47,855 nucleotides of DNA from Deltaproteobacteria bacterium (lineage in GTDB: Bacteria; Desulfobacterota; Binatia; UBA9968; JAJDTQ01). Location of the stretch: positions 1 through 47,855 of the forward strand of contig JAPPNE010000046.1 in NCBI GenBank assembly GCA_028818775.1, read 5' to 3'. The translations under genes were made by a program, and so were the position numbers. Shown one piece after another: positions 1 to 8,404 of this stretch (its first letter is position 1; the number at the start of each line of letters is the position of its first letter). The notes beneath the pieces are model-generated. The model was given only the letters and a program-made list of their open reading frames with translations. It was not told where the DNA came from and did not search any database.

Positions 1-15
1 GCGGGTCCTTTTCGC

Positions 16-79
16 CGTCGGCTGCGTTGCTCTTCCTCGCGTGGTACCCGCCACTGCTCGTCATCGCGCCTTGCCGACG
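16..79. repeat. Hairpin-forming intergenic repeat (REP-like)
   Basis: The ends form a perfect 7-bp inverted repeat (CGTCGGC at 16-22, GCCGACG at 73-79) around a GC-rich core with smaller self-complementary pieces (around GGTACC). It lies upstream of the first gene and has no coding signature. The style resembles short interspersed palindromic elements of high-GC genomes. No second copy occurs in this window, so repeat status is inferred. Confidence 0.3.
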
Positions 80-120
80 ACAAAAATGCCCTCGCGGATA
101 CATCAAGCTATTTGTGACGC

Positions 121-130
121 AGGACACTAG
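121..130 (+). repeat. Short repeated motif AGGACACTAG, copy 1
   Basis: A 10-mer that recurs at 16969 (same strand) and 10311-10320 (opposite strand). All three copies are in non-coding gaps next to gene ends. It contains CTAG, usually a rare tetranucleotide in bacteria. Function unknown. Confidence 0.35.
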
Positions 131-155
131 CCTGCTTTCCGTGGAGAACCTGTTG

Positions 156-2198
156 ATGAACCGCTTGGCCAACGAGACTAGCCCGTATCTGCTGCAGCAC
201 GCCGGCAATCCGGTGGACTGGTACCCCTGGGGCGAGGAGGCCTTCGCCAAGGCGCGGGCGGAAGACAAGCCGATCCTCCTGAGCATCGGCTACTCGGCCT
301 GCCACTGGTGCCACGTGATGGAGCACGAGTCCTTCGAGAACGAGTCCATCGCCGCGCTGATGAACGAGAACTTCGTCAGCATCAAGGTGGACCGGGAGGA
401 GCGCCCCGACCTGGACGAGATCTATATGAATGCCGTGCAGATGCTCACCCGGCGGGGCGGCTGGCCCATGACGGTGTTCCTTACCCCCGAGGGGAAACCC
501 TTCTTCGGCGGCACCTACTACCCGCCCGAGGACCGGCAGGGCATGCCGGGCTTTCCGCGGGTGCTCCTGGCGGTGGTGGAAGCCTACCGGAACAAGCGCC
601 AGGACGTGGCCCGGAACGTCGACCAGATCGTGACCGCGCTGGACCGCATGAGCGTGCTCAGCGAGACGGGCCAGGAGATGAGCGTGGAGGTGGTGACGCG
701 CGGGGCCGAGGGTCTCACGTCCGCCTACGACGCCGCCCACGGCGGCTTCGGCCGTGCGCCCAAGTTCCCCAACGCCGGCGTGTTCAACCTGTTCCTGCGG
801 GCCTACCGCCTGTCGGGCAACCGCCGCTACCTGGAGATGATCACCGAGACCCTCCGGAAGATGGCCGAGGGGGGCATGTACGACCAGCTCGGCGGCGGCT
901 TCCACCGTTACTCGGTGGACGACAAGTGGCTCGTGCCCCACTTCGAGAAGATGCTCTACGACAACGGCCAGCTCGCGCAGGTCTACGCCGAGGCCTACCG
1001 CATCACCAAGGACGGTTTTTTCAAGCGCGTCGTAGAGGAGACCCTGGAATACGTGCTGCGCGAGATGTGCCAGCCCGAAGGCGGCTTCTACTCCGCCCAG
1101 GATGCGGACAGCGAGGGCGAGGAAGGCAAGTTCTTCGTGTGGTCGCGCGACGAAGTCCTGGACCTCCTCGGCAAGGAGCGCGGCGACATCTTCTGCCGGG
1201 TCTACGACGTCACCGACCTCGGGAACTTCGAGGGCAAGAACATCCTCCACCCCATCCTGACCGTCGAGCAGGCGGCCAAGTACTTCCGCAAGGAAGAGCG
1301 GGAGATCGAGGCCGTCCTGGCGGAGTGCCGGGCACGCCTGTTCGAGGAGCGGGAGAAGCGGGTCAAGCCGTTCCGGGACGAGAAGGTCATCATTTCCTGG
1401 AACGGCCTGATGCTGTCGGGCGTGGCCGCGGCCTACGCCGTCACCGGCGACGCGCGCATCCGGGAGGCGGGCGCCCGCACGGTGGATTTCATCTTCACGC
1501 GCATGTTCGAGAACGGCCTGCTGCTGCACACCTACAAGGACGGGCAGGCCAAGCTGCTGGGCTATCTCGACGATTACGCGTTCCTCATCGCCGGCCTGCT
1601 GGATCTCTTCGAGGCGACCTTCGAGCCCGAGCTGCTGGAACGCTCCAAGGCTCTCGCCCGGACCATGGTGGAGGAGTTCTGGGACGAGGAGAACGGCGGG
1701 TTCTTCTATACCGGCAAGTCCCACGAGCAGCTCATCAGCCGCACCAAGCCCGGGTTCGACAGCTCCATTCCCTCGGGCAACTCGGTGGCGGCCATGGACC
1801 TTCTGCGCATCCACCACTACACCGGAGACCCCGACCTGCTCGACCGCGCCGAGAAGACTCTGCGCCTGCACTACGACGCCATGGCCAAGGAACCCTTCGG
1901 CCTGTCCAACATGCTCGGCGCGCTGGACTACCATCTCTCGCGGCCCGCGGAGATCGTGCTGGTGGCGGCCAGGGACGACGCGGCGGCGGGCGCACTGGCC
2001 AAGGAGATCCAGCACAGCTACCTGCCCAACAAGACGCTTCAGTGGGTCAGCCCCGAAGCCCGGCTGGAAGAGATTTCGCCGCTGCTGGAGGGGAAAACAC
2101 AAGTCGGCGGCAAGCCCACGGTGTACGTGTGCCGGGACTTCACCTGCGCCCCGCCCGTGACGGACTGGGAGGGGTTGAAGCCGTTGCTGGAGGAGTAA
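156..2198 (+). CDS. Thioredoxin-fold DUF255 protein, YyaL/SSP411 family
   Basis: A 680-residue cytosolic protein of the YyaL (DUF255) family. An N-terminal thioredoxin-like domain carries a CHWC motif in [14 protein letters not shown] about residue 50. A long alpha/alpha-barrel part follows that resembles N-acylglucosamine epimerase-type (six-hairpin) folds. Conserved blocks include the N-terminal [17 protein letters not shown] and later SWNGLM and YLDDYAF. The biological role of the family is poorly defined; a redox or sugar-related function has been suggested. The reading frame is open from base 27, but family similarity starts at the ATG at 156, preceded by GGAGAA at a suitable distance. 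Length is normal for the family. The next gene lies 93 bp downstream on the same strand and shows no functional link. Confidence 0.9.
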   Translation: MNRLANETSPYLLQHAGNPVDWYPWGEEAFAKARAEDKPILLSIGYSACHWCHVMEHESFENESIAALMNENFVSIKVDREERPDLDEIYMNAVQMLTRRGGWPMTVFLTPEGKPFFGGTYYPPEDRQGMPGFPRVLLAVVEAYRNKRQDVARNVDQIVTALDRMSVLSETGQEMSVEVVTRGAEGLTSAYDAAHGGFGRAPKFPNAGVFNLFLRAYRLSGNRRYLEMITETLRKMAEGGMYDQLGGGFHRYSVDDKWLVPHFEKMLYDNGQLAQVYAEAYRITKDGFFKRVVEETLEYVLREMCQPEGGFYSAQDADSEGEEGKFFVWSRDEVLDLLGKERGDIFCRVYDVTDLGNFEGKNILHPILTVEQAAKYFRKEEREIEAVLAECRARLFEEREKRVKPFRDEKVIISWNGLMLSGVAAAYAVTGDARIREAGARTVDFIFTRMFENGLLLHTYKDGQAKLLGYLDDYAFLIAGLLDLFEATFEPELLERSKALARTMVEEFWDEENGGFFYTGKSHEQLISRTKPGFDSSIPSGNSVAAMDLLRIHHYTGDPDLLDRAEKTLRLHYDAMAKEPFGLSNMLGALDYHLSRPAEIVLVAARDDAAAGALAKEIQHSYLPNKTLQWVSPEARLEEISPLLEGKTQVGGKPTVYVCRDFTCAPPVTDWEGLKPLLEE

Positions 2199-2291
2199 AC
2201 CAGGAGAGCGGACGAAAAAAACCCAGGGGGGTCGGATCTTGGACAATGACTTGGTTGTGTTAACCCACTGAATTCATACGAAAGGTAGAAG

Positions 2292-3386
2292 ATGTCGGAG
2301 AAGATCAAGCTGGGAGTCATCGGCGCCAACCCCACGCGTGGCTGGGGTCCGCGCGCCCATCTACCCGCCATCGTGGCGAGCCGGGACGTCGAGTTGACCG
2401 CGGTGTGCACCAGCCGCAAGGAGAGCGCGGAGGAATCGGCCGCCAAGTTCAACGCGAAGATGGCGTTCCACGACTATCGCGAGATGCTGGCCTGTCCGGA
2501 GGTGGAGGCGGTGGCGGTGCTCCTGCGGGTGCCCGCCCACTACCAGGTGACGATGGATGCCCTTGCCGCGGGCAAGCACGTGTTCACGGAGTGGCCGCTG
2601 GGAAAGACCCGCGCGGAGGCGGTGGAGATGCGCGACCTGGCGGAGGCCAAGGGCGTCAGGCACATGGTGGGCCTGCAGGCCAGGGCCAACCCCGCCATCG
2701 TCCATGCCCGGGAGCTGGTGGCGGACGGCTACGTGGGCGAGGTCATGGCCTGCCACGTGAGCGTGGCCCGCGGCGGCGTGCTGCGGCGCCCGTCGGACCG
2801 GACGTGGCAGAAGGACAACGCGCTGGGCGCCACCACCCTGACCATCGCGTGCGGCCACACCATCGACGCGCTGCGCTACGTGGCGGGAGATTTCAGCCAG
2901 GTGTCGGGCCTGGTCAGCACCCAGGCGCGCCAGTGGTACGAGACCGACACCCAACGGTACGTGGACGTCACCGGCCCCGACAACGTGCTCGTGAGCGGCC
3001 GGCTGGCCAACGGCGCCGTCGCTTCGGTGTACGTGTCCGCTGTCCCTGTCGGCGTCGCCGGCTACCGCATGGAGATCTACGGCCGGGAAGGCACGCTGGT
3101 GGCGTCGTCTGACAACACGCCGCAACTCAAGGTCGTGCGCCTTCAGGGCATCCGCGCCGGAGACTCCGGCCTCCAGGACCTCGACGTGCCGGCCGACCGT
3201 GTGCACGCCCCGTCGGACACGCCCGAGGGCGAGCCCAAGAACGTCGGCGAAATGTACGTCCGCTTCGCCGGCGCCATCCGCAACGGCGGCGAGTGCGATC
3301 CCGATTTCAACGACGCCGTGGACACGCACCGGCTGATCGACTCCATTACGGAAGCGTCGGAGGAAGGGCGGACCGTGGGGTTGTAA
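2292..3386 (+). CDS. Gfo/Idh/MocA family protein, Gal80-like subgroup
   Basis: A 364-residue NAD(P)-binding Rossmann protein with a C-terminal Gfo/Idh/MocA alpha/beta domain. The dinucleotide-binding segment reads KLGVIGANPTRGWGPRAHLP near residues 5-24. The usual catalytic EKP motif is replaced by E100-W101-P102 (FTEWPLGK), so the lysine that acts in proton transfer in classical family members is absent. EWPLG followed by GLQAR is the pattern of Gal80-like members, some of which are sensors rather than enzymes. A ribosome-binding sequence (AAAGG, 7 nt before ATG) supports the start. The stop codon directly abuts the next ATG with no spacer, which suggests co-translation with the unknown membrane protein. 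The substrate cannot be predicted. Confidence 0.85.
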   Translation: MSEKIKLGVIGANPTRGWGPRAHLPAIVASRDVELTAVCTSRKESAEESAAKFNAKMAFHDYREMLACPEVEAVAVLLRVPAHYQVTMDALAAGKHVFTEWPLGKTRAEAVEMRDLAEAKGVRHMVGLQARANPAIVHARELVADGYVGEVMACHVSVARGGVLRRPSDRTWQKDNALGATTLTIACGHTIDALRYVAGDFSQVSGLVSTQARQWYETDTQRYVDVTGPDNVLVSGRLANGAVASVYVSAVPVGVAGYRMEIYGREGTLVASSDNTPQLKVVRLQGIRAGDSGLQDLDVPADRVHAPSDTPEGEPKNVGEMYVRFAGAIRNGGECDPDFNDAVDTHRLIDSITEASEEGRTVGL

Positions 3387-5579
3387 ATGGCCCGGACGAG
3401 CGCCTCCATCGGCTGGTTGGTCGCGGGATGCTGTTTCACGGTCGTCGGCGGCTCTCTCCTTCTCCTGACCTCGGTAGAAGAAGCGGGGATCGCGCTTATC
3501 CTGCTCGGCGCTGGTGCGTTCGGTTTCGCGGCGGGCCGCGTGCGATCGGCCAGCGTCGACCGAAGGCTCGTTACGGAGATCGAGCAGCACATCGACGAAC
3601 TGCGTGAACGCGACCTGAGAGAGGTTGAGAAGCGCTGGCTTGCTGAAGGCGTGTCGCCGGTGGAGCAGGCTTGGAGCGTTCTCAACCGGTCGCACGCTTC
3701 CGAAGCGGACGGGGCACGGTCGGAACTCGACGTTCGGCTCGGGAGAATGATCGAGGCCCGCTGCGACCGCGTCTGGGACGGTATCCGCGACCGGCGCTAC
3801 GTGAAGCAAGAGAATGGGGAAATCGGCGGCGTCGACGGCCGCGCCGTTTTCGAGGAAATCCGGGAGGTTGTGGTAGAAGTCGCCCAACTGTACGGAAAGG
3901 ATGCCGAGAAGGCGGAGCGCGATGCGCGCATCGGTGACATCGCGCTTGCGGCGCGGTCTGCGATCGGCGACCTCCTGCAAGTCGCGCGGCAGGTGCCGGT
4001 CATCGACGTCACCGGTTGGACCGTGAGAGAAGTGATGGAGTGGCTCGAACGGGTGCAGAAGGTTCGCCGCCTCTACCGGATGTACACACCTTGGCAGCAT
4101 TATGTGCGCGGCGCGGCGCTGGCTGCCCGCATTGCCCTCGGTGTGAATCCGGTGACGCTGGTAGCGTCGACTCTCGCTTGGGAGGCATCTACGCGGGTCG
4201 GCAAACACGTGACCCGGAAGTACGCCGAGGTCTGGCTGAAGGAACTGCTGGAAGGCTCGGTCGCGCTGGTCTATCTGCAGGTGGCGCGCACCTACGATCC
4301 GGCTCGTGTTGTCCGGAGCGTTGACTGGCTGGCACTCGTCGAGGCGCTTCGCATTCACAGCCTGGTTCCGGGCGTCGACCACAACCGCAAGCTCCTGCTG
4401 GACCATATTCTGCACGCGCAGATTCCGGACGAGTTCGCGAAGTTGACGTTGCTGCGCGCACTTGCCGCGGACGGTGAACCGGATTCCGCGTTGACGGCGC
4501 CCGTCGACTTGGCGTCCCTACGCCCGGCGCAACGCCAGGCAATCGCCGAGTGTCTCCGCGCGATCCTGCGGGACATGCGGGGATTGAATGAGCCGAAGGC
4601 CAGCCAGGCGATCGAGGAAGCGGAGAAACGGCTGTCGATGGGTTTGCAGGTCGATCTGATCGCTGCCGGCAGCCGTGAGGAGGTACGCATCGAAGAGGGG
4701 TTCATCCAGCTCGGGATGCTTGCCCGCGACTGGTGTCGACTCGACTTCCGGGAAGCGCGGCAGGTGATCGAAGGCAGCGCGTTCGCCGCGGCGGCGCGCA
4801 AGCGTATCGGTGACGCCGATGCGAACCGCACGCTGTTGGAGAAGGCGATGCCGGTCGCCTTCGACGATGGCGGTGTCGACTCCGACGCCGTTGGGGAATG
4901 CGAACGACAGTTGATCGAGCCGCCGCGCGATTTGGTCGGAGACCCGCTGGCCGAACCATTGATGGCGTCCTTCGTCGATCTGCTGGCGACGAAGGCTCCG
5001 GCGGATTGGCCGGTCGAACACGACCATATGGTGCTCTTCAATGCTTCGGTGTTGCTTCCGGAACGCAGGCAGGTCACTGAGGTCTGGTCGCGATATCTGC
5101 AGGCGGTGGAGTCGCGGCTGCGCGATCGCCTGAGGCACGGGACGCTGTCTACCGTCCCGCCAGGGTCGGCGCCGGCTGTCCTGCGGCAGATCGGCGATCA
5201 GGAACTCCCTGCGCCCGCGGGCCGCGTCGTCACTGCCGACGTTCGGAACCGGGCCGTCGCGGTGTTCGAGGCCTCGTCCGGCAACGGGCGGGCGCGCTGG
5301 GTGCTTCTGTTCGATGACCGTGTCGTTGTCGGGGCGGTTCCGAAGGAGGATCTGTCGCTCGACGACGGCGAGAGCTCGACCTACGTGATAGACGAGGTCC
5401 GGTTCGGCCGTCTGTCACGCACGCTGGCCGATGCGCTCGTCATCCATTGCGGTGAGAACCAGCCTCTGATCGTCGATGGTCCCGTGGCGGGCACCTTCGC
5501 GGGGTACTTCGGTCCCCTGCTCGAATCGCTGAGCCTCGATCCCGCTGCACTCGAGATCGAGAGCGTCCAGAACCCGTGA
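3387..5579 (+). CDS. Unknown membrane-anchored protein, 730 aa
   Basis: I do not recognise a family. The N-terminus has two closely spaced hydrophobic helices (about residues 8-27 and 31-50), which would make a membrane hairpin. A charged helical region follows (about 55-110). Near residues 225-270 an aromatic stretch (RRLYRMYTPWQHYVRGAALA) leads into a moderately hydrophobic segment that may contact the membrane. The remainder looks soluble and alpha-helical, with a probable beta-rich C-terminal domain (about 595-730). No catalytic motif, P-loop or metal site was found. The ATG immediately follows the TAA of the Gfo/Idh gene, so translation is probably coupled. Codon choice is looser and less GC3-biased than in neighbours such as the atp genes, which hints at different ancestry. 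A large reverse-strand ORF overlaps it but has no recognisable product. Confidence 0.75.
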   Translation: MARTSASIGWLVAGCCFTVVGGSLLLLTSVEEAGIALILLGAGAFGFAAGRVRSASVDRRLVTEIEQHIDELRERDLREVEKRWLAEGVSPVEQAWSVLNRSHASEADGARSELDVRLGRMIEARCDRVWDGIRDRRYVKQENGEIGGVDGRAVFEEIREVVVEVAQLYGKDAEKAERDARIGDIALAARSAIGDLLQVARQVPVIDVTGWTVREVMEWLERVQKVRRLYRMYTPWQHYVRGAALAARIALGVNPVTLVASTLAWEASTRVGKHVTRKYAEVWLKELLEGSVALVYLQVARTYDPARVVRSVDWLALVEALRIHSLVPGVDHNRKLLLDHILHAQIPDEFAKLTLLRALAADGEPDSALTAPVDLASLRPAQRQAIAECLRAILRDMRGLNEPKASQAIEEAEKRLSMGLQVDLIAAGSREEVRIEEGFIQLGMLARDWCRLDFREARQVIEGSAFAAAARKRIGDADANRTLLEKAMPVAFDDGGVDSDAVGECERQLIEPPRDLVGDPLAEPLMASFVDLLATKAPADWPVEHDHMVLFNASVLLPERRQVTEVWSRYLQAVESRLRDRLRHGTLSTVPPGSAPAVLRQIGDQELPAPAGRVVTADVRNRAVAVFEASSGNGRARWVLLFDDRVVVGAVPKEDLSLDDGESSTYVIDEVRFGRLSRTLADALVIHCGENQPLIVDGPVAGTFAGYFGPLLESLSLDPAALEIESVQNP

Positions 5580-5760
5580 GATTGTCAAGAATCGGGCGCG
5601 CGCCCAGCCATCAAGCGCGTCGCACGGAACTCGGCAGGGAAGGACATTGCCGCGCAAGCGCGTTCCGTCGGTGGCAATGCGTGATTCAGAAGCCGGCTGA
5701 GAGTGGTCCGAAGGGCCTGCGGCGTTGGAGGGCGTCCGCAAAGAGTGCGACGGTGCTTGT

Positions 5761-6819
5761 TCAGCAACGCCGTGCCGCCGCGGCGCGGGCGAGGTCTTCG
5801 AGCATGGGGACGGTGGTTTCCCAGTCGATGCAGGCGTCGGTGACGCTCTGGCCGTAGGTGAGTGGGGTGTCGGGTTTGATGTCCTGGCGGCCGGCGACGA
5901 GGTGGCTTTCCATCATGACGCCACAGATGTTGTCGGAGCCCGAAGCGACTTGGGCGCACACGTCGTCGCATACCTCGGGCTGGCGCCGGTAGTCCTTCTG
6001 GCTGTTGCCGTGGCTGCAGTCGACGAGGATGCGATGCGGCAGATCGGCGGCGCGCAGGGCTTCCGCTGTTTCATCGACCACGCCTCGGTCGTAGTTCGGT
6101 CCGGCATTGGAGCCGCGCAGGATGACGTGGCAACTCGCGTTCCCGGACGTGGAGATGATTGCGGCGGTTCCCTGATCGGTGACGCCGAGGAAATGGTGCG
6201 GGTGCCGCGCGGCGCGCACGCCGTCGATGGCGATCTGGATGGAGCCGCCGGTGCCGTTCTTGAAACCGACCGGCATGGACAGGCCCGAGGCCAGTTCGCG
6301 GTGGACCTGACTTTCCGCGGTCCGTGCGCCGATGGCGCCCCACGAGACGAGGTCGGCGGTGAACTGCGGGGTGATGGTGTCGAGGAACTCGGAACCCGCC
6401 GGCACACCCATGTTCGCGAGCTCCAGCAAGAGCCCCCGGGCAATCCGTAATCCCTGGTTTATGTTGAATTTTCCGTCGAGGTTGGGGTCGTTGATCAGCC
6501 CCTTCCAGCCGACCGTGGTGCGCGGCTTCTCGAAGTAGACGCGCATCATGATGTAGAGGTCGCCGGCGAGACGGTCTGCTTCCTGTTTGAGACGGCCGGC
6601 ATACTCCAGGGCCGCATCCGTGTCGTGAATGGAGCAGGGACCGGCGATCACCAGGAGTCGTCGATCCCGTCCGTTGAGGATTTCGTCAATGTCGTGCCGG
6701 GCATTGGTCACCGTGGCCGTGGCCTGGCCGGTAATCGGCAGCTCCTCGTTTACCAGGATCATTGGCGGCACCAGTGGGCGCAGGTTTTCGACTCTGAGGT
6801 CTTCGGTTGTCCGTTCCAT
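5761..6819 (-). CDS. aroG: 3-deoxy-7-phosphoheptulonate synthase, class I (AroG type)
   Basis: Condenses phosphoenolpyruvate and erythrose 4-phosphate to DAHP, the first committed step of the shikimate pathway, in the cytosol. The 352-residue product has the class I AroF/G/H blocks: an N-terminal DDLR-like TEDLRVENLRPLVPP, the PEP-site GPCSIHD, KPRTTVGWKGLINDP, GARTAESQVHRELASGLSMP, and the metal/active-site DCSHGNSQK near the C-terminus. Length matches the roughly 350-residue E. coli enzymes. Start chosen at the internal ATG (6819), where family similarity begins; a GTG at 6843 is in frame, and neither has a clear Shine-Dalgarno sequence. It is the only minus-strand gene, convergent with the unknown 730-residue gene and divergent from mnmE. 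Its pathway partners aroC, aroK, aroB and aroQ lie about 12 kb downstream. Which aromatic amino acid inhibits it cannot be told. Confidence 0.95.
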   Translation of the reverse strand: MERTTEDLRVENLRPLVPPMILVNEELPITGQATATVTNARHDIDEILNGRDRRLLVIAGPCSIHDTDAALEYAGRLKQEADRLAGDLYIMMRVYFEKPRTTVGWKGLINDPNLDGKFNINQGLRIARGLLLELANMGVPAGSEFLDTITPQFTADLVSWGAIGARTAESQVHRELASGLSMPVGFKNGTGGSIQIAIDGVRAARHPHHFLGVTDQGTAAIISTSGNASCHVILRGSNAGPNYDRGVVDETAEALRAADLPHRILVDCSHGNSQKDYRRQPEVCDDVCAQVASGSDNICGVMMESHLVAGRQDIKPDTPLTYGQSVTDACIDWETTVPMLEDLARAAAARRC

Positions 6820-6923
6820 GGCGTTAAGTCGGGTATCTAACACAGTTTTTCAGGATAGGCGAATACGGGGAGTTGGTGCTGTGCCGGGATGATGAGGCGG
6901 ACGCGGGATTCCGCCGGATAGGA

Positions 6924-6929
6924 TATAAT
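6924..6929 (+). promoter_or_regulatory. Possible -10 element of the mnmE promoter
   Basis: A perfect TATAAT lies 33 bp before the mnmE start in the divergent aroG/mnmE gap. No good -35 hexamer stands 16-18 bp upstream, so the promoter call rests on the -10 alone. Confidence 0.35.
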
Positions 6930-6962
6930 GGTGCCCGCAAGCGCAGACCGGAGTCCTTCCTG

Positions 6963-8330
6963 ATGTACCGAGCGGATACCATCGCGGCCGTGGCGACGCC
7001 CCCTGGCGAAGGGGGAGTCGCCATGGTGCGTTTGAGCGGACCGGATGCGGAGCGTATCGGGCGGGATATCCTTGCGCGGAAGGACAACGAGTGGGAATCG
7101 CACCGCCTGTATCACGGGAGGGTGCGGGACCCGGGCAGCGGCTCGGTGGTGGACGAGGTGATGTTTGCCTTCCTTCGGGAGCCCGGGAGCTATACCGGTG
7201 AGGACACCGTCGAGATCCATTGCCACGGGGGCCCCTACGTGGTGCGGCAGGTGCTCGGGCTGGCGCTCGCGCGCGGCGCACGGCACGCGGATCCCGGGGA
7301 GTTCACCAAGAGGGCTTATTTGAACGGACGGTTGGATTTGGCGCAAGCGGAGGCGGTGCTGGATCTGATCCGGTCACGCACCGACAAGGCCGCCGGGATC
7401 GCCCTGGGCCAGATGGAGGGCGGCCTTTCCCAGGAGGTTCAGGCTCTCCGCGAACAATTGGTGGATACGCTCGTACAGGTGGAGGCGGCCATCGATTTCC
7501 CGGAGGAAGAGATCGAGTTGCTGCAGCGTGAGGCGTTGAGCCGAAAGGTCGCGGGGGTGGTCGAAAGGGTTTCCACCCTCGCCGACAGCTACGAATGGGG
7601 CCGCTTGATCCGCGAGGGCGTGCGGGTGTGCATCGTGGGGCGGCCAAACGTCGGCAAGTCGAGCCTGCTGAACGCACTGTTGGGGGTCGACCGGGCCATC
7701 GTTACGTCCACGCCGGGGACCACTCGCGACTTCATCGAAGAGACCGTGAACCTCAACGGCTTGCCCGTGGTGCTGTGGGACACGGCCGGTATCCGGGGCG
7801 AGACCGAGGGCGTGGAGCAGATCGGCATCGACGTGACGCTGAAGAGGCTCGCCGAGAGCCAGGGATGTATGCTGGTCCTCGATGGGTCGGGTCCGCTAGC
7901 TCCCGAAGACATGGACGTGATGGAGCGGGTGCGCGGGATGGCGGGCCTCGTGGTCGTCAACAAGGCCGACCTGGAACAGCACATCGACTGTTTGGCGGTG
8001 TCCGGCCGTGTGCCCGACCTGCGGCAGGTGGCCGTGTCCGCTTTGACGGGACAGGGGCTGGATGCCTTGAAGGGCTTCTTGCGGGACTGTTTTCTGGACT
8101 CGGCGGAGGAGCCGGAGATCGTCGTGACCAATGTGCGTCACAAGGCAGCCCTGGACCGGGCCAAGGCGAGTCTTGTGGAGGTGCGTCGGGCCATCGACCA
8201 GGGCCTTCCGCCCGACATCGTGGCGGTAGACCTGCAGGAGGCTCGGGACAGTCTCGAGGAGATCATCGGCACCGTCACCAATGAAGACATCCTCGACCGC
8301 ATCTTTTCACAATTCTGCATCGGCAAGTGA
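6963..8330 (+). CDS. mnmE: tRNA uridine-5-carboxymethylaminomethyl(34) synthesis GTPase MnmE
   Basis: A GTPase that, with MnmG, installs the cmnm5 group on wobble uridine 34 of several tRNAs. The 455-residue protein begins with a tetrahydrofolate-binding TrmE N-domain ([20 protein letters not shown]). A helical domain with an inserted Ras-like G domain follows: G1 GRPNVGKSS (about 226-234), G2 TTRD, G3 DTAGIR, G4 NKAD. It ends in the family hallmark FCIGK with the catalytic cysteine. The frame is open further upstream, but ATG 6963 ([11 protein letters not shown]) matches family starts and has GGAG upstream. mnmG follows after 74 bp, so the two subunits of the complex are probably co-expressed. 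Confidence 0.97.
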   Translation: MYRADTIAAVATPPGEGGVAMVRLSGPDAERIGRDILARKDNEWESHRLYHGRVRDPGSGSVVDEVMFAFLREPGSYTGEDTVEIHCHGGPYVVRQVLGLALARGARHADPGEFTKRAYLNGRLDLAQAEAVLDLIRSRTDKAAGIALGQMEGGLSQEVQALREQLVDTLVQVEAAIDFPEEEIELLQREALSRKVAGVVERVSTLADSYEWGRLIREGVRVCIVGRPNVGKSSLLNALLGVDRAIVTSTPGTTRDFIEETVNLNGLPVVLWDTAGIRGETEGVEQIGIDVTLKRLAESQGCMLVLDGSGPLAPEDMDVMERVRGMAGLVVVNKADLEQHIDCLAVSGRVPDLRQVAVSALTGQGLDALKGFLRDCFLDSAEEPEIVVTNVRHKAALDRAKASLVEVRRAIDQGLPPDIVAVDLQEARDSLEEIIGTVTNEDILDRIFSQFCIGK

Positions 8331-8404
8331 CTGGTCCCACGCCTTGTTCGTGGAAGTCGGCCGAGCATTCTGCCACAATTGAGGTTCAAGCCATTCAGCA
8401 AAGG

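Noticed and set aside
1-155. N-terminal extension of the first gene (open frame from base 27)
   Set aside because: The extra residues match nothing in the family and are read from a hairpin repeat; family similarity starts at ATG 156.
2361-4415. A 684-codon minus-strand frame over the Gfo/Idh gene and the unknown 730-residue gene
   Set aside because: It crosses a conserved gene, has no motif and no ribosome-binding site. The plus-strand frame begins with a membrane hairpin and is coupled to its neighbour, which is the better reading.
5594-5605. Perfect palindrome GGGCGCGCGCCC after the unknown 730-residue gene
   Set aside because: No loop and no T-run, and such words are common by chance in GC-rich DNA. 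Not called as a terminator or operator.
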